A DNA stretch of 64,000 nt. Source: Eubacteriales bacterium. Its GTDB lineage: Bacteria > Bacillota > Clostridia > Peptostreptococcales > Anaerovoracaceae. Of the stretch, positions 44,550-53,401 are shown one piece after another. The stretch is taken from positions 62,001 to 126,000 of the forward strand of contig JAQYMQ010000014.1 of NCBI GenBank assembly GCA_028872475.1, read 5' to 3'. The notes under the pieces were generated by a model that saw nothing but the letters and a program-made list of their open reading frames with translations, was not told the DNA's origin and did not search any database. Numbering within the stretch: position 1 is the stretch's first letter; each line of letters starts with the position of its first letter. The position numbers were made by a program, and so were the translations under genes.

Positions 44550-45797
44550 TTAAATATTTTTAAAAAATGTCTCTGATGACAGTATACTTTCAACGGCTGT
44601 CTGATGAATAAAGTCATTTCCTTCTTTATTAAACACAACAAAGTCTCTCACTTCCTCATATCTAGCCTTTCGATTATTCAAAAAAGATATAATTTCTTCA
44701 TCACTTTTGCCTTCGAGCAAAGGTCTTCCCTCCTTAGCAATACAATCCGTAGCTCTATCTATTTCTATAAGCACACCGGTAGACTTCAATAAATCCACAT
44801 TATAATCACTTAAAACAGCCCCTCCACCAGTCGCAATAACGCAGCCTTCCAGTTTAATCGCCTTTTCTATCAAGAAAGTTTCCATATCTCTAAAACCTTC
44901 TTCACCATATTCGTCAAAAATATCAGCAACACTTTTATCAAACTTGCACTCTATTTCTCTATCTATGTCTATATATTCTCTATTCGTTAACTGCGCTATT
45001 CTTTGCGCTACATGACTTTTACCAGCTCCAGGCATACCTATTAAAACAATATTAAACTTAGTCCTCTTTACTGTAGTATAGATATCCTCATTATATTCAC
45101 TATAATTATTCCCAGAAAAATATTCCGCAGCCTTTGTCGCCTGTGCAACTAGCATCATCAATCCAGAAACTGCCTTTATCCCCAATTTCGTAGCATCCAT
45201 AATTAACTGCGTACGACAAGGATTGTAATTAATATCAATCACAGCTTTAACATCAACGAATTGTCCAAGGTCAATCAGCGGTTTATCGCCTGACTTGTAT
45301 GCATCTATCGGAGTACAATTCACAATATAATCAACATCTAACGGCAAATTGTCATATCCTACACATTCGCCATTAGGCATTCTGCTTGCAACAATAACCT
45401 CACAGTCTTTATGCTTACAAACATATTTAATAGCGTTGCTTGCTCCACCTGTTCCTAAAACTAAAACACACGAATTATCTATGTGAATATCTGCCAAATC
45501 TAAAAGAGCATCAAAGCCTGTAACGTCTGTATTTGTACCATAAAACTTACCCTCTTTTTTATAAACAGTATTAACCGCACCAATTTCTCTAGCTATATCA
45601 TCAACCTCAATATAATCCATAATTTCTCGTTTATACGGCATAGTAACGTTAAAACCATCTAAATCAGTCTCTTTCACAAACTTAGCCAGTTCACCACTAT
45701 CTATCTCTATTAAGTCATAAGAATACACATCAAACATTTCATGAATACTCTTTGAAAAACTTGACTTTAAATTTTCACCAATCAATCCACACTTCAT
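44550..45797 (-). CDS. aroE-aroK: Bifunctional shikimate dehydrogenase - shikimate kinase
   Basis: 415 residues. The N-terminal about 240 residues are AroE: the substrate-binding GENLKSSFSKSIHEMF, the catalytic Lys in FNVTMPYKREIM, GTNTDVTGF with the catalytic Asp, and the NADP loop VLGTGGASNAI. From about 250 to the end they are AroK: Walker A GMPGAGKSHVAQ, the DIDREIE metal site and TGGGAVL, and the KEGRPLL lid. The fused protein does two successive steps of the shikimate pathway, dehydroshikimate to shikimate to shikimate 3-phosphate. Each half has its full active site. Confidence 0.95.
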   Translation of the reverse strand: MKCGLIGENLKSSFSKSIHEMFDVYSYDLIEIDSGELAKFVKETDLDGFNVTMPYKREIMDYIEVDDIAREIGAVNTVYKKEGKFYGTNTDVTGFDALLDLADIHIDNSCVLVLGTGGASNAIKYVCKHKDCEVIVASRMPNGECVGYDNLPLDVDYIVNCTPIDAYKSGDKPLIDLGQFVDVKAVIDINYNPCRTQLIMDATKLGIKAVSGLMMLVAQATKAAEYFSGNNYSEYNEDIYTTVKRTKFNIVLIGMPGAGKSHVAQRIAQLTNREYIDIDREIECKFDKSVADIFDEYGEEGFRDMETFLIEKAIKLEGCVIATGGGAVLSDYNVDLLKSTGVLIEIDRATDCIAKEGRPLLEGKSDEEIISFLNNRKARYEEVRDFVVFNKEGNDFIHQTAVESILSSETFFKNI

Positions 45798-45964
45798 TTT
45801 AATTCCTCTAACAAACTCCCTAAAATATTAAATAAGCACATTTACATCATTTAAATAATTTTATTTACCCTATTAATATAAATTTTTATCTTATTAGTCT
45901 CATTTGCATAATTCTAACATTATTGATAATATTTTTCTATGAACAGATATGAAAAGAGGACAAA

Positions 45965-46249
45965 ATGGCTGAAAATAAATCTAAATTCTTTGTTTATATA
46001 TTAAGATGCAATGATGACACACTCTATACGGGTTGGACAGTAGATATTAAAAAACGCCTCTCTGTACATAATAATGGCAAAGGAGCTAAATATACACGCA
46101 ACCGCCTTCCAGTCTTTATGGAATATGTTGAAGAAGTTAATTCCAAATCAGAAGCACTAAGCCGAGAAATAGCCATCAAAAAATTATCACGCAAAAATAA
46201 ATTGCTTTTAATAAACTCAACGCAAAATAAAAAGCTTGAACTTATATAG
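45965..46249 (+). CDS. GIY-YIG nuclease family protein (YhbQ/YazA type, UPF0213)
   Basis: 94 residues. The GIY-YIG core is VYILRCNDDTLYTGWTVDIKKRL with KGAKYTRNRLP and a SREIAIKKLSRKNKL tail. Homologues bind or cut DNA and RNA, with poorly known roles. The start has a GAAAAGAGG site. The last codons overlap the left arm of its terminator. Confidence 0.9.
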   Translation: MAENKSKFFVYILRCNDDTLYTGWTVDIKKRLSVHNNGKGAKYTRNRLPVFMEYVEEVNSKSEALSREIAIKKLSRKNKLLLINSTQNKKLELI

Positions 46250-46283
46250 CCTTGTCGACTTTATAAAATCAAGCTTTATTTTT
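46231..46283 (+). terminator. Terminator overlapping the end of the GIY-YIG gene
   Basis: AAAGCTTGA (46231-46239, inside the coding sequence) pairs with TCAAGCTTT (46269-46277), followed by ATTTTTATT. The long loop makes it weaker than the others. Confidence 0.55.
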
Positions 46284-46360
46284 ATTCGTCATCCTCCTCA
46301 AATACCAAATCTTATAAACGTTTCAGTATTTTCAATCAAAAACTTTAATTCCTTTTAATA

Positions 46361-46792
46361 TTATACCTCCAAAGAAGATGCACAGTTAGGGCACTTAACT
46401 GCTTCTAAATGGATATCAGATTTGCAGAATGGACATACCTTTGTTGTTGGAGCAGCCTCTTCCTGTGACTTACGCATTTTATTAATACCCTTAACAACTA
46501 GGAATATACTGAAGCCAATTATCAAGAACTGTAAAATCTGCTGAATAAAGTTACCATATGCAATTACAGATGTAGCAGCCTTTGCTTCAGCAAGCGTCTG
46601 GTATGTATTGCCATCCATAGCTATAAACATATTAGTGAAATCAATCTTTCCTGTTAGCAATGAAACAATCGGCATTATAATATCATTTACAAGCGAGTTA
46701 ACAATAGCCCCGAAAGCTGCACCGATAACAACACCGACTGCCAAGTCTATAACATTGCCCTTCATAATAAATGTTTTAAATTCTTTAATCAT
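46361..46792 (-). CDS. mscL: Large-conductance mechanosensitive channel with C-terminal zinc ribbon
   Basis: 143 residues from ATG 46792, with AAGGAG upstream. The MscL core is clear: MIKEFKTFIMKGNVIDLAVGV pore helix start (MIKEFKTFIMKGNVIDLAV), AAFGAIVNSLVNDIIMPI, and the second helix FLIIGFSIFLVVKGINKM. It opens under membrane tension during hypo-osmotic shock. After the core the protein carries a zinc ribbon, CPFC at about 116-119 and CPNC at about 130-133, which is not part of the channel family core. Confidence 0.92.
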   Translation of the reverse strand: MIKEFKTFIMKGNVIDLAVGVVIGAAFGAIVNSLVNDIIMPIVSLLTGKIDFTNMFIAMDGNTYQTLAEAKAATSVIAYGNFIQQILQFLIIGFSIFLVVKGINKMRKSQEEAAPTTKVCPFCKSDIHLEAVKCPNCASSLEV

Positions 46793-46836
46793 TTTTTCTC
46801 CTTCCACCATTATGCATGGTTTTCACTCTCTTATAA

Positions 46837-47469
46837 CTACTCAATAATTCTAGTCACTAAGAATAACATTACAAAAGATATTGCTGCCATTATTCCGCTC
46901 AATATCAAGCCCAAATAACCGCTAAAAATTGCTAGCACCGGAGTTAAAATAACAGATGCCACCAATAATTTTAAATATAAGTTTACCCTCTTTAGATTCT
47001 GGCGTACTTCCTTAACATTCCCCTTACTTGCCTTTATCTGTACTAATCCACGCACAACAAAGTATAATACGAAATACAAGCAAACCATAGCACCAAACTT
47101 AAAAAACATTGGTGAAAATTCAACAAAAGCCGAATCAGGAATCGCTTTCAAATCCTTCAAGCCAATGACACCATATAACAAAACAGCAGGTATAAATCCC
47201 AACGAAAACAAAAACGCTTTCCTAAATTCTACCCTTAGTTTTCTAACAGTTAACAATTTTTGTACCACAACGATCCATAGGAAAATACTCAGCACTATAG
47301 GTATTAATTGCCAAATCCTTAAGTTAATAAAAGAGTTAACTACAAAACACGCTACATATAAAAAACCTATTATTAAAATAGCAATGTTAAATAGTTTATA
47401 CCCCTCTTGTTCACGACCTTCAAATTTATTTACAATAGCCGCGAATTTCTTCTCGCTAACTTTAACCAT
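46837..47469 (-). CDS. Hypothetical membrane protein, 210 aa
   Basis: An N-terminal charged segment of about 22 residues is followed by six hydrophobic helices, with a basic loop between helices 4 and 5 (KASKGNVKEVRQNLKR). No motif that I recognise. It is 44 nt upstream of mscL in the same direction and could be cotranscribed. The start MVKVSEKKF has an AGGGGTG site. Confidence 0.6.
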   Translation of the reverse strand: MVKVSEKKFAAIVNKFEGREQEGYKLFNIAILIIGFLYVACFVVNSFINLRIWQLIPIVLSIFLWIVVVQKLLTVRKLRVEFRKAFLFSLGFIPAVLLYGVIGLKDLKAIPDSAFVEFSPMFFKFGAMVCLYFVLYFVVRGLVQIKASKGNVKEVRQNLKRVNLYLKLLVASVILTPVLAIFSGYLGLILSGIMAAISFVMLFLVTRIIE

Positions 47470-47571
47470 TTCACCCCTCCACTTATTTTATATTATCACA
47501 CAACACATACCTATTTTCAATAAACGAATAACTATATTAACAGCTATTTATTTTATTCACACCAAAATTCA

Positions 47572-47612
47572 TTGACAAATTGAAGTTATTGTCGTATCGT
47601 TTATATGCGATA
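47572..47612 (+). promoter_or_regulatory. Promoter and ArsR-type operator of arsR-rlmH
   Basis: -35 TTGACA (47572-47577), 17-bp spacer, -10 TATCGT (47595-47600). The -10 begins the inverted repeat TATCG-N8-CGATA (47595-47612), as expected of an autoregulated ArsR-family gene. Confidence 0.65.
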
Positions 47613-47644
47613 TTTATAAGTAAAAACACAGCCAGGAGGACTAG

Positions 47645-47974
47645 ATGAGAATTAGAAGAGATAATGACGCATTACACGACGAAGACATACTATTACTTGC
47701 AAAGGTTTCTGACGCCCTTGCACATCCGGTACGTATAAAGATATTTCAATTTGTTATGAAACAAAATACATCCTTAAAAAAGGTTTGTAATAAAGATATT
47801 GTTGCTAATTTTGATTACGCTCAAGCTACAATTTCACAGCATATAAAGACATTGGTAAAATCCGGACTAATCGAAGTGGAAAAAAAGGATAGATATTCTT
47901 ACTACTATGTAAATATTGGTCTACACGCGAAATACGCAAATGTCGTTAAGAAATTTATCAGGCAGTCACTATGA
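47645..47974 (+). CDS. ArsR family transcriptional regulator
   Basis: 109 residues with the winged helix KVSDALAHPVRIKIFQFV, then FDYAQATISQHIKTLVKSGL (recognition helix) and VEKKDRYSYYYVNI (wing). The metal-type CxC motif of ArsR/SmtB is reduced to a single Cys (KKVCNKDIV), so metal sensing is doubtful. The start has GGAGG. It overlaps rlmH by 4 nt and probably controls itself through the inverted repeat at its -10. Confidence 0.88.
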   Translation: MRIRRDNDALHDEDILLLAKVSDALAHPVRIKIFQFVMKQNTSLKKVCNKDIVANFDYAQATISQHIKTLVKSGLIEVEKKDRYSYYYVNIGLHAKYANVVKKFIRQSL

Positions 47975-48420
47975 ACATAAGTATAATTTGCGTAGGAAAA
48001 ATTAAAGAAAAATACCTCACTGATGCAATCAAGGAATATTCAAAAAGACTTACCCCTTATTGCAAACTCTCTATTATTGAGGTCAAGGAAAGTACACAAG
48101 ACGACCCTGTAGAAGAAGGTGAAAATATAATAAAAAAGATTCCTTCTGACAGTTATGTATTTTCTTTAGACATGAGAGGAAATGCCTATACAAGCGAACA
48201 GCTTTCTAAACACTTAGATAAGCTCGCTTTACACGGCAACAGTAATCTCGTATTTATTATTGGGGGGTCAAACGGTCTTTCAAAGAAAGTGATAGAAAAA
48301 TCAAATGAGTTGATATCATTTTCTACGCTAACTTTTCCACATCAATTAATAAGAATATTTCTGCTTGAACAAATATACAGAAGTTTTAAAATTTCAAAAA
48401 ATGAACCATATCATAAATAA
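47971..48420 (+). CDS. rlmH: 23S rRNA (pseudouridine1915-N3)-methyltransferase
   Basis: 149 residues of the SPOUT fold. Marks are ISIICVGKIKEKYLTDAI at the N terminus, LDMRGNAYTSEQLS, the SAM-binding FIIGGSNGLS and LTFPHQLIRIFLLEQIYRSF, ending in the typical PYHK. It methylates the helix 69 loop of 23S rRNA. It is ten residues shorter than the usual 159. Translational coupling to arsR (ATGA) is unusual and may give the methyltransferase the regulator's control. Confidence 0.95.
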   Translation: MNISIICVGKIKEKYLTDAIKEYSKRLTPYCKLSIIEVKESTQDDPVEEGENIIKKIPSDSYVFSLDMRGNAYTSEQLSKHLDKLALHGNSNLVFIIGGSNGLSKKVIEKSNELISFSTLTFPHQLIRIFLLEQIYRSFKISKNEPYHK

Positions 48421-48421
48421 A

Positions 48422-48463
48422 AAAGGTTGTCACTAAGTTAAATAGTGGCAACTTTTCCTTTTT
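48422..48463 (+). terminator. Intrinsic terminator of arsR-rlmH
   Basis: AAAGGTTGTCACTA (48422-48435) pairs with TAGTGGCAACTTTT (48443-48456) with one G-U pair; T-rich sequence follows. Confidence 0.8.
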
Positions 48464-48680
48464 ATAAACTCTAACTATCTATTTTTAACTTTGGTTCTTA
48501 AAACAACTTAATTGAAGTATAACATATATTTAATGAAAAAAAGATCTTAATATCATTGAAATGTAGCAACTTTGACTATGTAAATAGCATACTTTACAAA
48601 TGTTCGCATACAGCGAGAAGAACTAATGTCAGGACACATGAGTTGGGCTCAAAACAATCCTAATATGTATTTAAAAATAT

Positions 48681-49475
48681 CTAGACTATATATACATCAC
48701 TAATATCATTCTGTGTGATAACTTCAATATTAATATTATTATTTTCGCTAAGCTCACAGTCCTCAATATGATTCATTATAGTCAATTTAGCAAGTTGTGG
48801 TGTATTATTTTCTTTACTTAAATGTGCAAGCAAAACCGTTTCACAAGGCGATTCTTCCGTAATAATAGCAGAAATGCATTTCGCAGCCATCTCGTTTGAC
48901 AAATGCCCATAATCTCCCAAAATTCGTCTCTTAACCTCATATGGATAGCTACACATTCTCAGCAAATTAACTTCGTGATTAGATTCAATTACAAGTAGTG
49001 TCGAGTCATAAATATTATTATATATGGATTCACATATATGTCCCGTGTCCGTCAAAATAGATAATTTTCTCTCTCCATAACTAAAAGTATATCCTAACGG
49101 ATCAACAGCATCGTGGTGAACAGAAAAAGGCTTAATAATTGCCTTGCCAATATTAAACTCATTATTTGCTTCAATCTCAATGTGACGATCTTCAAAATCT
49201 TCCATCTTAATCTTTTCCCAGGTATCAATGTTTGCGTATATCTTCGCCTTACTGCTTTTCTTGCAAACCATCTTGATTCCTTTTACATGGTCACTATGTT
49301 CGTGCGTAACTAAAATAGCATCGACCTCATCAGGATTGATACCATTATGCTTCAATCCCTCAAAAATCTTTTTCCCACTTATTCCAGCATCTACTAAAAC
49401 TATATATTCATCTATCTTCAACAGATAGCAATTCCCCTTGCTACCGCTTGAAATAGAACAAAATTTCATCGCCAT
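48681..49475 (-). CDS. MBL-fold metallohydrolase (YycJ/WalJ-like)
   Basis: 264 residues. The metal motif is THEHSDHVKG (HxHxDH), with additional ligands in VHHDAVDPLGYTF and LTDTGHI and the final His in GHLSNEM and LLAHLSKENN. The beginning KFCSISSGSKGNCYLL and this motif set match YycJ/WalJ, a nuclease-like partner of the WalKR operon in Bacillus, found here without walRK. Its promoter is not obvious in the 266 nt before rnhA. Confidence 0.88.
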   Translation of the reverse strand: MAMKFCSISSGSKGNCYLLKIDEYIVLVDAGISGKKIFEGLKHNGINPDEVDAILVTHEHSDHVKGIKMVCKKSSKAKIYANIDTWEKIKMEDFEDRHIEIEANNEFNIGKAIIKPFSVHHDAVDPLGYTFSYGERKLSILTDTGHICESIYNNIYDSTLLVIESNHEVNLLRMCSYPYEVKRRILGDYGHLSNEMAAKCISAIITEESPCETVLLAHLSKENNTPQLAKLTIMNHIEDCELSENNNINIEVITQNDISDVYIV

Positions 49476-49652
49476 TATAAATTGCTCCCACCTAAGTTGT
49501 TCAATATATCTGCATTATGTTTACATTTGTATATCTGTTTCTATGTATGATTCTTACTCGAACTTCAAGCTATTCAAACATACGCTTTTTCATAATCACT
49601 ACATATATAATGTTAAATTATTTTAATATAATTGCAACACAAACTTTAACTA

Positions 49653-49682
49653 TTGCGAAGAACATATCGTTATGCGTATAAT
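49653..49682 (+). promoter_or_regulatory. Promoter of rnhA
   Basis: -35 TTGCGA (49653-49658), 18-bp spacer, -10 TATAAT (49677-49682), preceded by TG two bases upstream (TGCGTATAAT). Confidence 0.6.
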
Positions 49683-49741
49683 TAAAATGAACATATTATA
49701 GAATGCCATAAGAACACTTAAAGCTTATAGAAAGGATTTTC

Positions 49742-50299
49742 GTGACAACTTTAGAAATACATACAGACGGTGGATGTCGAAACAATCAACTTGACGAAAA
49801 TATAGGTGGCTGGGGAGCCGTCCTTAAATTTGGTGAGCACGAAAAGCTGTTAAAAGGCGGAACCGTAAATACCACAAACAACAGAATGGAACTTACAGCA
49901 CTTTTAAAAGCTATGTCTGCACTAAAAAAAGATAAACAAGATATAGAAATATATTCCGATAGTTCCTATCTTATGGAATGCTTTAGAAAAAAATGGTATG
50001 TAAATTGGGAAAAAAATGGTTGGAAAACTGCATCTAAAAAACAAGTAGAAAATCAAGACTTATGGAAACCACTAATAGACCTTATTAAAAGACATAACGT
50101 CACATTCTATCGTGTTAAAGGGCATACAAACCTCAACCATCCCAACACAAATACTGATAAATTATTTGAAAAATATCAAGAATGGAATGGCACTGATAAG
50201 TCTTATGAACACTTTGAAAATGCCGTTATCCAAAATAATCTAGCCGATATGCTTGCCAACGAAGCTATGGATTCAATAGAAATCAACCAAATAATGTAA
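49742..50299 (+). CDS. rnhA: Ribonuclease HI
   Basis: 185 residues, starting at GTG 49742 with AAAGGAT upstream. The four catalytic acids are in IHTDGGCRNN, NRMELTAL, YSDSSYLM and NNLADMLANEA. YRVKGHT is the substrate-handle loop. It degrades RNA in RNA-DNA hybrids. About 25 residues in the last third (NLNHPNTNTDKLFEKYQEW) extend it beyond the usual 155, as in other clostridial copies. Confidence 0.95.
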   Translation: MTTLEIHTDGGCRNNQLDENIGGWGAVLKFGEHEKLLKGGTVNTTNNRMELTALLKAMSALKKDKQDIEIYSDSSYLMECFRKKWYVNWEKNGWKTASKKQVENQDLWKPLIDLIKRHNVTFYRVKGHTNLNHPNTNTDKLFEKYQEWNGTDKSYEHFENAVIQNNLADMLANEAMDSIEINQIM

Positions 50300-50304
50300 A
50301 ATAA

Positions 50305-50332
50305 AAAAATAGAGCCTAAGCTCTATTTTTTT
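50305..50332. terminator. Bidirectional terminator of rnhA and the feo operon
   Basis: Perfect 11-bp stem AAAAATAGAGC / GCTCTATTTTT with a 4-nt loop (50305-50330), A run before and T run after. Confidence 0.88.
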
Positions 50333-50391
50333 AAAGGATTTATTTATATAAAGAAGCAAGTTGTTTATTTTATCATATAAGCCTATAACGC

Positions 50392-50547
50392 TTATTTTTC
50401 GTGATTACAACTAGGACAACCTCCTGCTTTTGCACAGCCTGCGCAGTCACAGGTTATCCCCATCCCCTTTTTCTTTTTTCTTACCATAGATACAATTATA
50501 CTAGCAACAACAGCTAATAGAATTATTCCTACTATTATCGTTCCCAT
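50392..50547 (-). CDS. FeoB-associated Cys-rich membrane protein, 51 aa
   Basis: A single membrane helix (residues 4-21, VGIILLAVVASIIV) is followed by RKKKK and a Cys-rich tail CDCAGCAKAGGCPSC with five Cys. This is the FeoB_associated type (PF12669). The start ATG at 50547 has AAGGAAG upstream. It lies 117 nt after feoB on the same strand, the usual place of this small partner. Its role in iron uptake is unproven; binding of Fe(II) or a cluster by the Cys tail is plausible. Confidence 0.88.
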   Translation of the reverse strand: MGTIIVGIILLAVVASIIVSMVRKKKKGMGITCDCAGCAKAGGCPSCNHEK

Positions 50548-50664
50548 AACTATCACTTCCTTTCAAAAAATATATCTATCCGTCTATTTGTATATACCAC
50601 TTATTGCAAAATATTCTCAATAAACATCTTATTAATATATTTTTATTTTGTTTGGAAAGTACAA

Positions 50665-52809
50665 TTAGTTAGCTAATCTTGGCTGCAATCTATTCTTGCC
50701 AGGCTTTCTAAACATTAAGTATATCATTCCTACCAATAGTGCAATTGCCACTACTGTCCAAAGGCTAAAACCTGCGCCCATAAACAGATTACCAAATTGA
50801 TTTATGATTAATGCAACAACATAAGCATATACGCACTGATATGCAATAGCAAATGCTGTCCACTTGCCACTATTCATCTCTCTCTTTATTGCTCCCATTG
50901 CCGCAAAACAAGGTGCACATAACAGATTAAACGCCAAGAATGCATATGCCGCTTGAGGAGTAAATGCCGCCTGAATATTTCCCCATATTTCAGCACCATT
51001 ATCAGATACTTCACTTAATCCAATATATAGAATACCTAATGTACTCAATAGGTTTTCTTTAGCAATTAAACCTGTAAGAATACCTACTGTAGCCTGCCAT
51101 ACACCAAATCCAAGCGGAATGAATAACCAAGCTAAAGAGCCACCAATTGATGCCATTATACTGTTATTCATATCTTCTACAGCTGTAAGCGATCCATTTT
51201 CAAATCCGTAACTTGATAAGAACCAAATTAGAATTGTAGATAATAGAATTACTGTACCTGCCTTTTTAATGAATGACCAGCCTCTTTCCCACATAGATCT
51301 CAAAACTGTACCTATTGTTGGAAGATGATATTCAGGCAATTCCATAATAAACGGTGAAGAAGCTCCTTCAAACGCCTTAAGTTTCTTTAAAATTAATCCG
51401 GAAATTACTACTGATACAACACCTAAGAAATATGCTGACGGCGCAACCCACCAAGAGTTATTAAAAATCGCCCCTGCAATCAATGCAATAATCGGAAGTT
51501 TAGCTCCGCAAGGCATAAATGTTGTAGTAATAACCGTAATTCTTCTCTCTTTAGGACTTTCAATTGTTCTTGAAGCCATTACACCCGGGATACCACAACC
51601 TGTACCAATCAATAATGGAATGAATGATTTACCTGCTAAGCCAAATTTTCTAAAAATTCTGTCCATTATAAAGGCTACTCTAGACATGTATCCACACTCT
51701 TCTAAGAATGCAAGCATTAAGAAAAGTAATAGTAACTGTGGCACAAAACCTAATACTGCGCCAACACCGGCTACGATACCATCTAATATAAGAGCCGACA
51801 ACCATTCTGCTGTATTTAGAGATTTTAAACCAGAACTAATTAACGCCGGAATACCTTCTTCTCCAAAAATAACTTCGTTTGTATACTCTGTAACCCAACC
51901 ACCAACTGTAGATACAGCAACATAATATACTAAGAACATTATGCCTGCGAAGATTGGAATACCAAGCCATTTATTAGTTAACACCTTATCGATTTTAGCT
52001 GATAGCTTCTCTTTTCTTATTCTCTTGTTGGAGTAAAAACCATCTTTAATAGAATCGATATAATTATATCTTTCAGCTGCAATGATGCCTTCAGAGTCAT
52101 CATCTAGAAGTTTTTCACATTCCACAATATCTTCTTCGATATGAGCAATATGCGCTTCACTAACATTCAATTTATCAATAACTTTCTGGTCTCTTTCAAA
52201 AAGTTTAATAGCAAACCATCGCTGTTGTTCTGCCGGTTTATCATGAAGTAATAATTCTTCAATATGTGCTATCGCATGCTCAACCGCTCCGGCAAATATC
52301 GGTCTTGCAGGAGTAATACTCTTACCTACATTCGCCATCGCCTTTTCAACAAGCTCGTTGATTCCCTGATTCTTCAACGCAGAAATTTCTACAATATCGC
52401 AACCTAAATTTTCTGAAAGTTTTTCTACATCTATAATGTCGCCGTTTTTTCTAACGATATCCATCATATTAATGGCTATAACAACAGGAACACCTAACTC
52501 TAAAATCTGAGTTGTAAGATACAGGTTTCTTTCAAGGTTTGTACCGTCAACTATGTTGATAATTACATCAGGTTTTTCATCTATAACATAATCTCTAGAA
52601 ATTACTTCTTCAGGAGAATATGGTGAAAGCGAATAAATACCAGGTAAGTCTGCTAAAAGAACATCTTTCTTACCTTTTATTTTTCCTTCTTTTTTTTCAA
52701 CAGTAACACCGGGCCAATTACCCACATACTGTTTCGCACCTGTCAGCGCATTAAATAATGTTGTCTTTCCACTGTTAGGATTGCCGACTAACGCAATCTT
52801 AATTCCCAT
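50665..52809 (-). CDS. feoB: Ferrous iron transporter B
   Basis: 714 residues. The N-terminal GTPase domain has G1 GNPNSGKTTLFNALTG, G3 DLPGIYSL and G4 NMMD. The helical domain follows to about 270. The membrane part has two Gate motifs with the metal-path Cys: PLLIGTGCGIPGVMASRTI and PTFMPCGAKLPIIALI, plus FNLLCAPCFAA. The C-terminal cytoplasmic tail is short and basic. It imports Fe(II). It follows feoA by 20 nt. Confidence 0.97.
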   Translation of the reverse strand: MGIKIALVGNPNSGKTTLFNALTGAKQYVGNWPGVTVEKKEGKIKGKKDVLLADLPGIYSLSPYSPEEVISRDYVIDEKPDVIINIVDGTNLERNLYLTTQILELGVPVVIAINMMDIVRKNGDIIDVEKLSENLGCDIVEISALKNQGINELVEKAMANVGKSITPARPIFAGAVEHAIAHIEELLLHDKPAEQQRWFAIKLFERDQKVIDKLNVSEAHIAHIEEDIVECEKLLDDDSEGIIAAERYNYIDSIKDGFYSNKRIRKEKLSAKIDKVLTNKWLGIPIFAGIMFLVYYVAVSTVGGWVTEYTNEVIFGEEGIPALISSGLKSLNTAEWLSALILDGIVAGVGAVLGFVPQLLLLFLMLAFLEECGYMSRVAFIMDRIFRKFGLAGKSFIPLLIGTGCGIPGVMASRTIESPKERRITVITTTFMPCGAKLPIIALIAGAIFNNSWWVAPSAYFLGVVSVVISGLILKKLKAFEGASSPFIMELPEYHLPTIGTVLRSMWERGWSFIKKAGTVILLSTILIWFLSSYGFENGSLTAVEDMNNSIMASIGGSLAWLFIPLGFGVWQATVGILTGLIAKENLLSTLGILYIGLSEVSDNGAEIWGNIQAAFTPQAAYAFLAFNLLCAPCFAAMGAIKREMNSGKWTAFAIAYQCVYAYVVALIINQFGNLFMGAGFSLWTVVAIALLVGMIYLMFRKPGKNRLQPRLAN

Positions 52810-52829
52810 TTATGATTCCTCCCTACTAA

Positions 52830-53060
52830 CTAATCTATTATCTGAACCTCAATTTGATCCGCATCTTCTTTTCTTAGTGATAATTCATATCCCCTAATAA
52901 ATATTTGAATCGGATCTCCTAGCGGTGCAACTTTATGAATTTGTAACGTAGTGCCTTTTGTAACACCCATATCCATAATTCTTCTCTTAACAGCTCCCTG
53001 TCCGTTTACTTTGGTAATCTTTGCTGTCTGTCCAATTTTCAATTCTTTAACTGTCGTCAT
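52830..53060 (-). CDS. feoA: Ferrous iron transport protein A
   Basis: 76 residues from ATG 53060, which has GGAG six bases upstream; the ATG four codons earlier would lie on that ribosome site. The SH3-like fold shows in IGQTAKITKVNG, RRIMDMGVTKGTTLQIHKVAPLGDPI (RRIMDMGVTKGTTLQIH) and IRGYELSLRKEDA. It assists FeoB at the cytoplasmic side. Its promoter and an operator-like site overlap just upstream. Confidence 0.95.
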   Translation of the reverse strand: MTTVKELKIGQTAKITKVNGQGAVKRRIMDMGVTKGTTLQIHKVAPLGDPIQIFIRGYELSLRKEDADQIEVQIID

Positions 53061-53087
53061 AACAATCTCCATATCTATTTTTGTTTC

Positions 53088-53102
53088 GTTAGCTTACATA
53101 AC
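53088..53102. promoter_or_regulatory. DtxR-type operator candidate 1 (feoA leader)
   Basis: GTTAGCTTACATAAC, 28-42 nt before the feoA start. The 13-base core GTTAGCTTACATA is repeated exactly, in inverse orientation, before the DtxR-type gene (53314-53326). A looser copy, TTAGTCTTGCATAAC, lies at 53125-53139. Confidence 0.7.
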
Positions 53103-53146
53103 AAGCGGTTTTCAAGCCTTTTTATTAGTCTTGCATAACAAATATT

Positions 53147-53175
53147 ATATTAGCATTAGCAAACATCTTTGTCAA
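53147..53175 (-). promoter_or_regulatory. Promoter of feoAB with TTAGC repeats in the spacer
   Basis: On the minus strand: -35 TTGACA (53175-53170), 17-bp spacer, -10 TAATAT (53152-53147). The spacer carries GCTAATGCTAA, two TTAGC half-sites in tandem on the other strand (53150-53160), so a regulator bound there would block the promoter. Confidence 0.75.
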
Positions 53176-53312
53176 TATTCTCATAAACTTTTTTAATACA
53201 AAAAATTAATAGTCCGGGCTTGACAAAAGATTGCCACAATAAAAGTTATTTAAAAATTTGTTTAATAACGGACTCTTAATCTTGTATTTTCTAGACTTCT
53301 GTGATAGTTTTA

Positions 53313-53331
53313 GTATGTAAGCTAACATAAC
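53313..53331. promoter_or_regulatory. DtxR-type operator candidate 2 (upstream of the regulator itself)
   Basis: TATGTAAGCTAACATA (53314-53329) is a 16-bp palindrome centred on AGCT with two mismatches, sharing 13 bases with the feoA site in the opposite direction. It lies about 75 nt before the regulator start and suggests autoregulation. Confidence 0.68.
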
Positions 53332-53401
53332 TTTTTAGCAAATAGTTTATTATTAATCAACAATTATTGGATCGTAAATATATATTTTAGTGGAGGCACG
53401 T

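Noticed and set aside
48584..48703. Short open frame reading IAYFTNVRIQREELMSGH and on to a stop near 48703, between rlmH and the MBL hydrolase
   Set aside because: GH plus a following region recalled an integrase end, but the match is vague, there is no ribosome site, and it overlaps the hydrolase 3' end. Not enough to call a pseudogene.
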